This document shows positions 23,901-34,743 of a stretch of 64,000 nucleotides of DNA, in pieces; positions within the stretch are counted from its first letter, which is position 1, and the number at the start of each line of letters is the position of its first letter. The notes under the pieces were generated by a model. The model saw only the letters and a program-made list of their open reading frames with translations. It was not told the origin of the DNA and made no database searches. Made by a program: the position numbers and the translations under genes. This DNA is from Manduca sexta (lineage: Eukaryota; Arthropoda; Insecta; Lepidoptera; Sphingidae), in the NCBI RefSeq assembly GCF_014839805.1, contig NC_051142.1, positions 434,001 to 498,000 of the forward strand, written 5' to 3'.

Positions 23901-24563
23901 CAACAAAAAAAAAATAGCAAATCCGGTCCAGCCTTTCACGCGTGATGGCGTGACCAAGGGAAATAGGGATTCATTTTTATATAAATAGAATACAGCGGTA
24001 TTTCGTTCGAAACCGCCTTTAAACATGTTATGTCCTAACTAAAGCGCGTCAGTGAGATCCTTTCATACATTATTTAATTACACAACGCAGTTAAAGTTCA
24101 ATGTTTAGCTCAAAATTAATGACATTTGTATGTCATGGCCCCGTGTTTAGCCGCCAAAGTACTTGTACATAATGTTTTCATTATGTAATTAGCATACACA
24201 CGTGTGCGTCTGTAGTTTTCTTACAATGGATTTATCTCTTGAACCTATTGCTTAAGTAACCGTACAGCTGTAACAAATTCACACCGAGGGTTGACGCGAG
24301 ACGAAATATTAACTTTAGCTAATTGAATAATAAATAGGTTTCCTTGATAATATAAATAAAAATAATATAAATTAAGGTAAAATTTTGATAGACAACATGA
24401 ATATTGAATAGACAATACGTGATTTACGTCCATGCCGTTATACCTTAATATTATAATACTTGTCATTCTACAATGTTCGTGTCTTTCAAATATTAAATAT
24501 TCTATTCTAAAGTCAATTATTTTACAAAGTACACGCATGCGTAGGGCAAAGGTGACAAATCAA
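20946..24563 (-). other. Aquaporin intron sequence upstream of the first visible exon
   Basis: AT-rich sequence with no segment I can read as the TM1-TM2 exon. A GC-rich patch near 21810-21850 was inspected and gives no membrane-like frame; it also differs by one base between copies. A repeat fragment (23714-23786) is missing in the other copy. The block ends at the N gap. Confidence 0.6.
23714..23786. repeat. About 75-bp repeat fragment present in copy 1 only
   Basis: GACAGACGTTGTCCTGTCTT is a motif of a common lepidopteran repeat. The aligned place in the other copy (about 57540) runs straight from GCTGACCC into ACTGACAGTTTTG, so this is a presence/absence difference between the haplotypes. 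Confidence 0.7.
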
Positions 24564-25063
24564 NNNNNNNNNNNNNNNNNNNNNNNNNNNNNNNNNNNNN
24601 NNNNNNNNNNNNNNNNNNNNNNNNNNNNNNNNNNNNNNNNNNNNNNNNNNNNNNNNNNNNNNNNNNNNNNNNNNNNNNNNNNNNNNNNNNNNNNNNNNNN
24701 NNNNNNNNNNNNNNNNNNNNNNNNNNNNNNNNNNNNNNNNNNNNNNNNNNNNNNNNNNNNNNNNNNNNNNNNNNNNNNNNNNNNNNNNNNNNNNNNNNNN
24801 NNNNNNNNNNNNNNNNNNNNNNNNNNNNNNNNNNNNNNNNNNNNNNNNNNNNNNNNNNNNNNNNNNNNNNNNNNNNNNNNNNNNNNNNNNNNNNNNNNNN
24901 NNNNNNNNNNNNNNNNNNNNNNNNNNNNNNNNNNNNNNNNNNNNNNNNNNNNNNNNNNNNNNNNNNNNNNNNNNNNNNNNNNNNNNNNNNNNNNNNNNNN
25001 NNNNNNNNNNNNNNNNNNNNNNNNNNNNNNNNNNNNNNNNNNNNNNNNNNNNNNNNNNNNNNN
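24564..25063. other. Assembly gap of exactly 500 N
   Basis: A round-number run of N marks a scaffold join of unknown size between contigs A and B. The frames read across it are meaningless. Confidence 0.99.
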
Positions 25064-25639
25064 GGGGTACCTACCCAAGCGGACTCTCACATGAGAGACC
25101 TACCACAAGTAAATGTATAACGCTATTTCAAATTATTTGTGCCAATATTAAGTCAAGTTCTGGTCCAGCTATACAATATAGTTACAGTTTATATAATTTC
25201 TATACTAAGAGAAGCAATACATCCACAAGAATTTGATATGATTCAAGGTTATGATTTCAGAGCGCCATGGTTTCATAGTACCATAAATCATACACTTTAT
25301 TGATTACTTCAATAATACTAGAATTAGTGACGCTGCCAATGTTATTATTGAACTCAACCAACAAGCTCGTATATATCGAAAAACTATATCAATTGTACAA
25401 ATAGTTTTACGATTGATGAATTTAGATTTAAATTGTAAGCCAATTGACAATGATTTCTTTTTAGTTTAATAAATAAAATATACTAGATGCAAATAAAATA
25501 CTTAAATCTTTAAGGAAGCATAGTTCAATGAATTCTGTTTAATAAATAAAGTATACTAGAAGCAAATTAAAAATACCTACGATGAAGCATAGTTTAAATA
25601 CACTCTGTATTGTAGATATACTTTAATATTAACTTTTGG

Positions 25640-25815
25640 TGCAGTCACCCGACGTTTTCCAGTATAAGTATTTTCTCGTAAAAAGTGCCTATAGCACTCA
25701 GGAGTAATGTACCTTTCTATTAGGGAAAAACAATCAAAATTGGTTCAGTAGTTTCTGAGATTATCGCGTTCAAAACAAACAAACTCTTCAGCTTTGTATA
25801 TTAGTATAGATTAGA
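25640..25815. repeat. Lepidopteran non-LTR-type repeat tail
   Basis: TTGGTTCAGTAGTTTCTGAG, ATTATCGCGTTCAAAACAAA and TTAGTATAGATT form a familiar repeat terminus. A related, more diverged tail lies at about 26560-26730 in the same orientation. Confidence 0.6.
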
Positions 25816-26348
25816 TGATTGTATATCGTGTCTAGAAATTTATATTACTATACTATAAGTTTCAGCCCAAACTCCTGATATGTTAACGAGTGAACAATAA
25901 ACTGCAGGACCTCTATCTACTCGGTTTCAATTTTGTGCTCATATTATCGGCTATGCTTGTCCATTATGGGCAAAACAGTGTATTAATTAACACAAATGGG
26001 CAATAATAACATGAAATTGCGTACAGAGTGCATTACTAGCATTAGTTTATGCAATATAGTTTTAGGAAAGGAAATAAAAGAAGATTTTAAGTAGATATGT
26101 TTATTGTAAATTGAAAAATTAGCTATGAGATGGGAAAAATAGCATGTTAACATAAACTATTTTTATTTTCTAAATGTAACGTATTTATTGTATTTATTTA
26201 TTTATTCTTTATTCAACACATATACTGTGATTACAGGATACCCAATTCGAACGCTTATCAATTTATTGTTACTATTAAATACATGAGGAACTATATAATA
26301 TATTATATACTGTTATTCTATATAATGTATAGTTCGGTTATGTATTGT

Positions 26349-26390
26349 TGTGTCGACGCAATATTAAAAAAATTATATTGCGACGACACA
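26349..26390. repeat. Near-perfect 16-bp inverted repeat (hairpin)
   Basis: TGTGTCGACGCAATAT at 26349-26364 is mirrored by ATATTGCGACGACACA at 26375-26390, 15 of 16 positions pairing, around an A/T loop. Possibly a remnant of a short inverted-repeat element. Confidence 0.75.
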
Positions 26391-26559
26391 CTTATGGTAT
26401 TCATTATATTACATTACTTGAATTTCCTTAAATGATAGTTTGAGTAAGAATTTATTAATTAACAATTTATCGAAAACAACAATATCGAAGGGCATTAACC
26501 TAACTTTATTATTCTTTCCATATTGTTGTTGCCATACTAGCTTTGCTCGCAACTTCGCC

Positions 26560-26730
26560 TGCGTGAATAAGTTTTTTCGGAATAAAAGTCCGCTTTATAT
26601 TTTCCCGAGATAAAAAGTTATAGAACTCAGAGTAATGTAATTTCCTATTAGTGAAAAAGAATTCAAAACGAGACTATCGCGGTCAAACAAACAAACGAAC
26701 TCTTCATCTCTTTATATTAAGTATAGATAT
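26560..26730. repeat. Second lepidopteran repeat tail, diverged
   Basis: TTTCCCGAGATAAAAAGTTA, CTATCGCGGTCAAACAAACA and AAGTATAGATA match the segment at 25640-25815 with substitutions and indels. Confidence 0.55.
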
Positions 26731-27481
26731 AGAATAGTGTTATGCATAACAATATGAATTAAAGTAGATATACTTTTGTGTTCATGTATTTACTTTCGAG
26801 GCAAATTTATCAGTTTTCCGTGGCCTTAAACTTTGAAACTTGCTACATTATCTAATCGTTGCATTCTTAGCGCGTATCGTAAATTGAGATGACAATGGTA
26901 TTTTTTGCCAGTGTCAACAAAGTCGGTACGTTCAACCAGGTCTAGTTTCATATTAATAGTCGCCAAAACCCATTAAATCTATTTATAAAAACGTAGATAT
27001 CGTGCCAAACGTAATTACTGTTTGTTATTGCAACACTCAGATAACTCGATTTAAACTGTTTTGTATTAACCGTTGATTTACGGACGTTAAAAAACAATCG
27101 TCCTTTCATAAACAATCTATTATAATGGAATTACAGGATTTAGACTAACTAAAACGTCATTGAAATAAAAAACGGATTTTATCATAGGTTTTTTTATATT
27201 ATAGTTTTCCTGACGTTTCAAAGACTGTAGCCTGCGTGGTCACGGAGGACTGAGTTGCTGGTGTTCGAAAAGTCAAATTTACTTCCTTCTTAATATCTAC
27301 CTACATTTTTGATTATAATATATTTTTTTTAGCTTTTGACTGTCCGGTATACGCAGAATGAGCTCACAGTGTTTTGAAGTCTGGCAGCCGTTCTTTTAGA
27401 TTCCATTTTAATTAAATGTAGAACACGATCCCAAGCTCGTGCAAGCTCCAATCATATTTTTCTTTTTTATACTTGAAGCGC

Positions 27482-27808
27482 GCAAGCGGCGATAGCCTAG
27501 TTGGGTATGGAACGGACTGCCGAGACGAATGTCCGCAGGTTCAAATCCCATGGGCACACCTCTGACTTTTCTAAAAAATCATGTGTGTATTCTTTGTGAA
27601 TTTATCGTTCGCTTTAACGGTGAAGGAAAACATCGTGAGGAAACCTGCACATCCGAGAAGTTCTCTTTAGGAATTTCGAAGGTGTGTGAAGTCTACCAAT
27701 CCGCACTAGGCCAGCATGGTGGACAAGGCCTAATCCCTCTCATTAGTGAGGAGGCCCGTGCTCAGCAGTGGGCAAGTATATAATACAGGGCTGATATTAT
27801 TATTATAA
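27482..27808 (+). mobile_element. tRNA-derived SINE, full length, in contig B
   Basis: Head GGCGATAGCCTAGTTGG and GGTTCAAATCC, tail GGGCTGATATTATTATTATA. A 9-bp target-site duplication TTGAAGCGC lies at 27473-27481 and 27809-27817. Its sequence is close to 8772-9097. Confidence 0.9.
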
Positions 27809-29516
27809 TTGAAGCGCAAAGTGACCCACTGCACCTGATGATAAGCTAAATGGGGTCCAGATAATGCATCGCCAGTCGACACAATTATTTCGGCCTATTT
27901 AAAATTTCATAATAGCGGTGTTTCTCGACAAGTTGACAGCGTCTGTGCGACATTCAACCACAATTCTCAATTGATCATCTTTAACTGTTCCTACTCTTAG
28001 AAAGACATAAATAACCCTAACACATTACATATTTAGTCCAGTATTGTTTGACGGTTCACTTTATGAATTTAACGAGGTAAATTCAATAACACTACACGCA
28101 TACCTACTTAGATTTGCAAAAAATAATCTAGTTTGAAATAATTATATCAGTAACTGTAACACATTATGTAAGTAATTATAGTACTGTATCATAATTTACA
28201 TAATTTAAACTATATTTATTACGAAGAAGGCCACCGCGGGTTTTGATTGATATGCCGGTGTAGCGTGTACAATCGGACAAGTTGGTGCTAGTACACTTCC
28301 AAACACATTTTGCTTGACCGGTCTAATGTCCCGAGATATTTAGACACGCCCCTGTCTCATATTTCACCAATTACGACAGTTTTGGAGATGTGCGAAAGGA
28401 ACAGCAGATAACTATTATTGTTTACTTTAGTTGTATTTTACTGATTGACGACGCGCACGCAACTATTGAGTACCAGTAGTATTTTGCTCACAATTATTTT
28501 TCGTTTACGGACACCGATATCTTGCGACTACGTAGACTTATGTTCGTTTACTGGACTCTTAATTACTTAGTCGCCGACCCGTCATGTGACTACTGCACCA
28601 TGGATTATATATTCCGGGAATTAAATATTACAGTAAGTAAATCAGTCATACTATACTATATAATATTTTAATATTAATTTTTAACTAGTGGATGTTAATA
28701 TGCGTGGGAAAAATATCGTCAGGGCAGAGAACTAATAATTAAAATTTTGCAGTTTTGAGAAAATCGCGGTTTATGGCTTTTTAATTATTGGTCATCATAA
28801 TTAATTATATTTAAAGCCAACATAGACCACCTTTTTAAGCTCTTTTAAATATAATTATAATATTATTGAGATTTGATGAATACTTATTCCTTTAATTGTG
28901 TAAAACAGACTTCAATATGCTACTTATTATATTTTATATTAATCCTTAAGTTATCCTATCTATCGTGGGGGTCAAATATCATTAGTCATTGTGTTGTTTT
29001 TTTTGCCAAAAATTAACATAGTGCTATTGATCATACTTGTAGTAATCTATGTAGTATGTTATTTAAGTTGCTTTACGAATAATCAAATGTCAAAATATTG
29101 AAAAGAAATATAATTGGAAAACTTAAAAGTACTCAATGCAAAAATAAACTACTTCGACGGGTATACTCACTATACTTATAGGTGTTACCTATCTTTTCTT
29201 GATCTCAGTTAAAAATTCAGAGTTTTCGATATTGAAACAGCAGTAGCATTAAGCGTAACTTTTACCGTCAACTTTTAATAGTAAACTCTAATTTAATGTT
29301 GGGAATATATTAAGTCAGGCCGGTAAGCCTTTTAGTCCAGTCAATAAGCTCAAAAAGGTGTCAATTTATGTATTATAAAGATCCAAAAATATGAGTGATA
29401 GCTCATTCGATTTGGATAACATGACGTCTAGAAAAATAATCTTTAGTGTTCATTGGCACTTAAAAATACAATTGTTATTAAGAGGATAAAGAGGTTCTTC
29501 GATAACTTAAAAATAA

Positions 29517-29585
29517 GAAATAAGGAGGAAATTTCAATTTAAATCCTCCTTATTTAAGAAATAAGGAGGAAATTTCCAATTTAAA
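29517..29585. repeat. Compound direct and inverted repeat
   Basis: GAAATAAGGAGGAAATTTC with its continuation at 29517-29543 is repeated at 29558-29585 with one added C. Between them TCCTCCTTATTT (29544-29555) is the reverse complement of AAATAAGGAGGA (29518-29529). This suggests a local tandem duplication of a hairpin arm. Confidence 0.8.
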
Positions 29586-29648
29586 GAAGAAGACGCCCGA
29601 AATTCTATCTCCTTTATTAATAATTTTTATTTAATGCCAAAAATATAG

Positions 29649-29738
29649 ACGAGTATAAATAATTTATGGATAGGCGATAATTTGTTTTATTACAGTAATA
29701 TTGCATAGCCAACATTTTTATTGCTGCACATGTGCAGT
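29649..29738 (-). repeat. Contig B repeat family Y, inverted member
   Basis: Read on the - strand it gives CACATGTGCAGCAATAAAAA, TGTTGG, then ATATTACTGTAATAA, matching the + strand members at 31384-31520 and 31609-31740 with scattered differences. Confidence 0.6.
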
Positions 29739-30287
29739 TTAAAAAGTGTAAAGATTTCACATAAAAGGGTCTTTGTTAGAGGACGACATTTTTTATGTTT
29801 TTGTTAACCGGTTCCATGTCGACGCCTTTATCGGAAAGCGGCGTCCATTGTTTATTGAATTTAGACGAGTTTAAAGATTTTAAGTAGTGGTAATATGATT
29901 TCTTACTAGAGTAATTAACTATGTCGGCGCGTTTGTAAGATCCGCTTATAGACGTTTAAGTCCCACCCAGTTTAACCCAGAGGTTTCTGTTATTATTGTT
30001 TCTTTTACAACTACATAATATGTAGCACTGAATTAAAGTAGAATTACAATCCGATTTAATGCAAATTTGGGATTTTTATCTCAATAAAATGTGTGCAATT
30101 ATGGAAAACAAAGCTGATTTTTTACTTAATTTGGATTATTTCGTACTTGACCCACGTATTTTGTGTCGGCCGCACTGGCGTTCTGCTCCCATATAAATTT
30201 TATTATTTTGGCACTGTAGTCATTACGTTAAAATATTATTAGAATAATAGATTTTAGTAATTAATATATAATTTAATTGTATTACAG

Positions 30288-30399
30288 AGAACCACTGTCC
30301 CTCGATGTATACACTAGGATGCGGATGAGAGCTTCATCGCCAACCGATCCAGAGCGCACACTCTACTCAACCTGCCTGCTGAGCGTATCAAACTTGTAA
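30288..30399 (+). CDS. Exon-like terminal segment, unknown protein
   Basis: A GC-richer segment in AT-rich surroundings follows a good acceptor (TTGTATTACAG). After one leading base it stays open for 36 codons from GAA at 30289 to TAA at 30397-30399, reading EPLSLDVYTRMRMRASSPTD then PERTLYSTCLLSVSNL. An ATTAAA hexamer follows within about 15 nt. I recognise no family, and no matching upstream exon was found. It could be the last exon of an unplaced gene, a pseudogene fragment, or chance. Confidence 0.3.
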
Positions 30400-31159
30400 T
30401 GAATACAATTAAATCATATCACTGAAGTAACAAAAAATGTGTTTTATTTACATAGACTTTCTACGAAATTTCATTTTACATGTGTATCTCATTATTTATT
30501 GGTGTTGCAAATATATTATCTACTATATTCGATTTTAACTTTTGATAATTATATATCGTAGCGATATGTGCGTGAGCCTCATCGACTGTTTCACAAAACG
30601 AGCCTATTGAAATAAATCATTTTATTTGAAAGATTTGATTGTGAGATTTAAAAAAAATATTTACTTTAAATATTACACTTAAAATGAACTCTGCAAATAT
30701 AAACGTTATTACATTTGGAAGGCATCCCGAAAAAAGTTAAGTAATCAAAAATCTTGTTTAGTTATCTCTGAAAATAATTACTTACTGCAAATATTTTTTT
30801 TTTCAAATTTTCTTATTTTTAAAATTTTTCCCTTTATATCCGTAAATGATAATAATAACACTTACTTATGTAAAAAACAGGTAGTTATATCTTTTGACGA
30901 ATCGTGAAATTATTTGTATGAATTACTCAGCCATGACTTTTCTTTCTTATTTTTCTTATCAATGAAGGGTCTAAAATTATTATTTAATGACTCCAAGTTA
31001 CTAATTTTTGGCACATTATTATTCAATAAGTTTGAGGTTGGTTGGAATTTATTCGAAACATAAAACCAGCGCCCATACAAAAAACGGACATGTCCTTTAA
31101 AAGTAAATAAAATGTTCAAAAAAGCATAAAAAACAATTGAGAAAAATATAATAATTTCT

Positions 31160-31378
31160 AATAATGAAACGAATAACAATAATTTATGATTATGTGAATG
31201 ATTTAACGAATTAAATAAACTGAACTGTTTAAGTAATTTATATAATTCAAAAGTCAATCATAATATGCAGCTATTAAATCGCTAAAAACCATCAATAACT
31301 GTAAGTTGATTATAGACTTTGGGTTTTAACTCAGCGAAAACTAAATAATTGGCTAAAGAAAGTAACTAAAATTTACAA
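31160..31378 (+). repeat. Contig B repeat family X, member 1
   Basis: Shares AATAAACTGAAC, AATCATAATAT, GCTATTAAAT-like and TTATAGACTTTGGGTTT segments with 31993-32210 in the same orientation, with many substitutions and small indels. A 115-codon - strand frame overlaps it (30910-31257) but appears to be incidental. Confidence 0.6.
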
Positions 31379-31383
31379 ACTGG

Positions 31384-31520
31384 ACATGTGCAGCAATAAA
31401 ATGTTAGCCTTGCAAATACTACTGTAATAAGAATTCAAATCTACGCCTACACTTATAATCTTTAAATGCCTCTAAATTCAATAGCATAACAATCGACTCA
31501 GTTTAACGATAAATGCGTCC
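31384..31520 (+). repeat. Contig B repeat family Y, member 1
   Basis: ACATGTGCAGCAATAAAATG, ACTACTGTAATAA, ATCTTTAAATGCCTC and ATTCAATA match 31609-31740 in order. The inverted copy is at 29649-29738. X and Y are adjacent here, so they may be parts of one larger element. Confidence 0.65.
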
Positions 31521-31608
31521 ACGTAAGACCGGTGTCAATACAAACATTGATAAAAAATGCGCTCTTTAACAAACCATTTTTATGTGATATATTTATTCTT
31601 TTCAAACA

Positions 31609-31740
31609 ACATCTGCAGCAATAAAAATGTTGGCCTTTCAATATTACTCTAATAAAAGCATATTACCACCTACACATAAAATCTTTAAACTCGCCTCAAA
31701 TTCAATAAATAATAATCGCTGCATATCGATAAATAGTCCA
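31609..31740 (+). repeat. Contig B repeat family Y, member 2
   Basis: ACATCTGCAGCAATAAAAAT, ATTACTCTAATAA, ATCTTTAAACTCGCCTC and CGATAAATAGTCC correspond to member 1. Confidence 0.65.
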
Positions 31741-31992
31741 ATTAACTACTTCAAAAGGTGTTAAATAGTTCAAATTAGGATGAAAAAAGGTATTTCGTTA
31801 TTAACTCAAAAACTATTCATATTTAAGATAAAAAGATCATTAAGAGGAAATAAAAAAACAATATCTCCAAGAAGCTAATAATTTTAGGTCAATTATTTTA
31901 ACTTTAATGTTAATACATAATATTTGTAAATACAGAGATTGGAATAAAATGTTATCGTCTAAGTTTTTGAAATAAAATAAAATAACAATTCA

Positions 31993-32210
31993 AATAATGA
32001 AATCTATTAACTATGATTTATTATTATAATATGAATTATTGAACGAATTGAATAAACTGAACAGTTTAAATTTTTACGATTCAAAATTCAATCATAATAT
32101 TATACAGCCATTGAATTTATTTAATAAATTAATTATAGACTATGGGGTTTAAAGAGACCGAAAACTAAAAACGGCTTAAAAAGTAGCTAATCATAATTTA
32201 CTAACAAAAT
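31993..32210 (+). repeat. Contig B repeat family X, member 2
   Basis: Diverged direct copy of 31160-31378, sharing GAATAAACTGAACAGTTTAA, AATCATAATATTATACAGCC and TTATAGACTATGGGGTTTAA. Confidence 0.6.
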
Positions 32211-32449
32211 ATAGTTGTGACAAATATGGCGGAAATTGCTTTAAAATGATTATTTTTTAATACAACATAAAGTTTGGTTTGTTAAAAGTTAAAAAGAAGG
32301 TAATCAGGCATATAATATGATATAAAATAATTAACATAATGTCGTTTCTTATTTATTAAAAATAATGCCAAAAATTTAACAATATAAACACTGTAAATCG
32401 CGATTGTCTCCAAACTATAAAACTTTTGTTATTACGTTCCTTACGCCGA

Positions 32450-32830
32450 CGATATGCATCTTACAAGTATAGGAATTATCGTCATAGCATAGACGTGCGC
32501 GCATCAATTTTAATTTCGTTTTCTATTATACACTCAGCAGCGGTTCGGTAGTGTTACGTAACGTCATTGCAGGTAGCCAACAGACTTACGACTGATATCG
32601 ATCTATGCAATCGATCCCGAACCCCGCCTCCCTAACGTAGTAAAACAAATTTGCCAAGTTATTTTGACCCTTAGGGTGGTCGACCGCCAACTTTGCTGAT
32701 TGTACATAGGGTTAGAGACTCAGTCCAATGCTCGCTCGGATCGTGCTATATTCCCGAGTGGCGACATTGCGTCGAAGACTGGCGAAACCAACATAAATGT
32801 GCAACAGTGGTGGTAGCGATAACGCGTTTT
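32450..32830. other. GC-richer island in contig B, unassigned
   Basis: About 380 bp stand out from the surrounding AT-rich sequence (for example CCCGAACCCCGCCTCCCTAA and CCCGAGTGGCGACATTGCGT). No splice-bounded open frame of note was found. It could be a promoter, an untranslated exon or an old transposable element. Confidence 0.35.
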
Positions 32831-33480
32831 TATTCCGTGAAAGAAAAAATAATTCTGGTCAAATTTATTTATTAACAGAATTGTAATCATACGCAAACAT
32901 TCACCAAACTGTACAGAGAGTTTGTTCGAGAAAATAGGCTCTCTTATAAACTAACTAGCATGTAACTGTGTAGTCAATACTTAAATAACGGATACTACAC
33001 TATCCTATACTTTAATTAATTATAAATAATGACAAACCAAACGTAATTTAATAAGCTGCATGGTAAAAGATCATACTTCTTCCTCCATTTTCATTACTAT
33101 AGATCTATAAAAAAGTAAAAACTCTTTGATACCGAGTTCGCTCCTTCAAGAGACCTTCAAAATTTTAAGTTTGTAAATTGCATCACTATTTACTTTTGCC
33201 AACAGTGCAGCGTTTGTACTGACATGACTGAAACCTCACGTTTCCACCACGTCAAACAATAACATACAATGACGTACAATCCGTAAAATAAAATGATATA
33301 ATGAAAATGCATTTAAAGAACAGTGTTTTGTTTCTTCGCTTTGAAGTTGCTACAAATATGCTGTAGAATTAATGTATATTGAAAGCACTATTTTTAGTTA
33401 TGCGATACGCAGACGCAGTAAACTTATAAGTACCTACCTGTTTACCTTTTTTTACTGTGTTTAGGAAATTATAATACAAA

Positions 33481-33549
33481 TGCTCAAAATTTCAGTATTT
33501 TGAACATACTTATAGAAAGTATATTTAAGATACTGAAATTTGAGAGCAC
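33481..33549. repeat. 69-bp hairpin-forming inverted repeat
   Basis: TGCTCAAAATTTCAGTAT at the left is mirrored by ATACTGAAATTTGAGAGCA at 33531-33549, with a further inner pairing of ACATACTT and AAGTATAT. Resembles a very short inverted-repeat element. Confidence 0.65.
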
Positions 33550-34671
33550 ATTCGTTGCATAGTACATACAGCACTTCTATATTGCTTCTAGACTGTCTAA
33601 ATACTATGTAGGTATCTTATCAGTGGTTCAAGCAGATTTTAGGACGCATACCCTACATTTTGAATAGCAGGCCAAAATGTTTACTTTGAATCTAATGATA
33701 AATACAATTAAGTTCAAAATCGATGACTTACAATATATATACAGAAATCTTCACTTTAATATGCAATTTTTATACTGGGGAAAAATACACGTACTTACCG
33801 CACCGAATATGACGTCATTGTCCATTATTTCTAATTTAAAATATTTATATTTGAACGCGGGCAGCCAGTCTAGCGGATTAATTAATTGCAGTATATATTG
33901 TTCTGGCGCCAACTATTTTTAAACTGTTTTAAGTTTGGATAAGCGCTATTTTTGATTGTTTCGATATGCATTTTTATAAAATATTGTTGTGTGTTGAATA
34001 CTCCTCAAATACGTAGATACAGATGTAAACAATCTTGTTTTATTGGTACGTCCAATTTATTTGACTATAAAGTTGAACATGTTTACGTATATCATGGAAT
34101 TATACACAAACTTTCTAATTTTATTCAAATTGAACTTTAATAACAGTACGTTTGTGATCAAATTATTAATCTTGTTAAATGCAAGAAAGCCACCAAAATA
34201 TAAGTGTGATAAAGTGCTGGGTTTAATTGTGCTATTTCGAGATATTATAGTATTATCATTACATTCCTAAACATGATTAAGTATACGTATATATTTAAGC
34301 TTCAAGTGAGAGAAGCAGCTTAATTTGAACAGCATAATCTTTCAAGCTTTAAGAGTTAATGTCACCTTATATCATGAGATATTCACTACTACTAGATATA
34401 TAACATACATTTTATACTTAGATATGCTAGAATATATCATTTAGTCATCAAATCTCTTAGCATGACTATTCTATGAACCCATCCCTATAGAGACTTTCCC
34501 GCCCGCACACCCACCACTACAACTCCTGTAAGCCAGGATCAGCAGCAGCACGCATTTTATGGCGCCGAGCAGTGAAGTTCGGCGTGTCTCAGGGAAAACT
34601 AATATATCATATTATTATGAACCCATACCTAGCAAGCAGGAACCCTTTCCTCATCACTGACTGTGTTCCAG

Positions 34672-34743
34672 ATGTAGAGAGCGGAAACGCTGGCCCCGCG
34701 CAAGATGCCGAGGCTCCCGCCCCCGCGCCAGTCCAAAAGCCTG
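34672..34743 (+). CDS. Exon-like 72-nt Ala/Pro-rich segment, unknown protein
   Basis: Bounded by an acceptor (TGTGTTCCAG) and a consensus donor (G|GTAAGG), GC-rich against AT-rich flanks, and phase-symmetric (one base carried in and out), so it could be a skippable cassette exon. The frame reads VESGNAGPAQDAEAPAPAPV then QKP. I recognise no family. No partner exon was identified. Confidence 0.35.

Larger units (their letters stand above)
9648..24563 (+). repeat. Copy 1 of the ~14.9-kb duplicated (allelic) segment, contig A end
   Basis: This block matches 43591-58322 in the same orientation. It runs from the UBR4 intron after exon 9444-9619, through the UBR4 3' end and the aquaporin exons, up to the first N gap. 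Length is 14,916 bp against 14,732 in copy 2. Offsets fall stepwise: 33,943 at the left edge, 33,909 at the aquaporin stop, 33,839 at its first visible exon, 33,759 at the right edge. Shared SINEs with identical target-site duplications show common descent. The gap-bounded geometry points to haplotype overlap, not genomic duplication. Confidence 0.95.
25064..28599. other. Left part of contig B: AT-rich, repeat-bearing, no gene seen
   Basis: The contig edge (25064-25110, TACCTACCCAAGCGGACTCT with an ACTCTC..GAGAG palindrome) resembles a common lepidopteran repeat, which could explain why the contig breaks there. Further repeat tails, a hairpin, a SINE and a fragment near 27205-27290 (GACGTTTCAAAGACTGTAGC) related to the 18839 element follow. 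No convincing exon. Confidence 0.55.
28633..30287. other. AT-rich stretch of contig B without a recognised gene
   Basis: Contains the direct/inverted repeat at 29517-29585 and the inverted family member at 29649-29738. A short ATG frame at 28600-28632 ends at a consensus donor (ACA|GTAAGT) but is too short to call as an exon. Confidence 0.5.

Noticed and set aside
24432..25094. Long open frames through 24564-25063 and 43091-43590
   Set aside because: They consist of N-derived residues in assembly gaps.
28600..28632. 11-codon ATG frame ending at a GTAAGT donor
   Set aside because: Too short to support; joining to 30288 in phase gives a stop after ten codons, so it does not explain the longer open frame there.
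30910..31257. 115-codon - strand frame with one hydrophobic stretch
   Set aside because: Composition is that of AT-rich non-coding DNA (Leu/Phe/Asn/Lys-rich), it has no recognised family and overlaps a local repeat; the membrane-like run is expected by chance in T-rich sequence.
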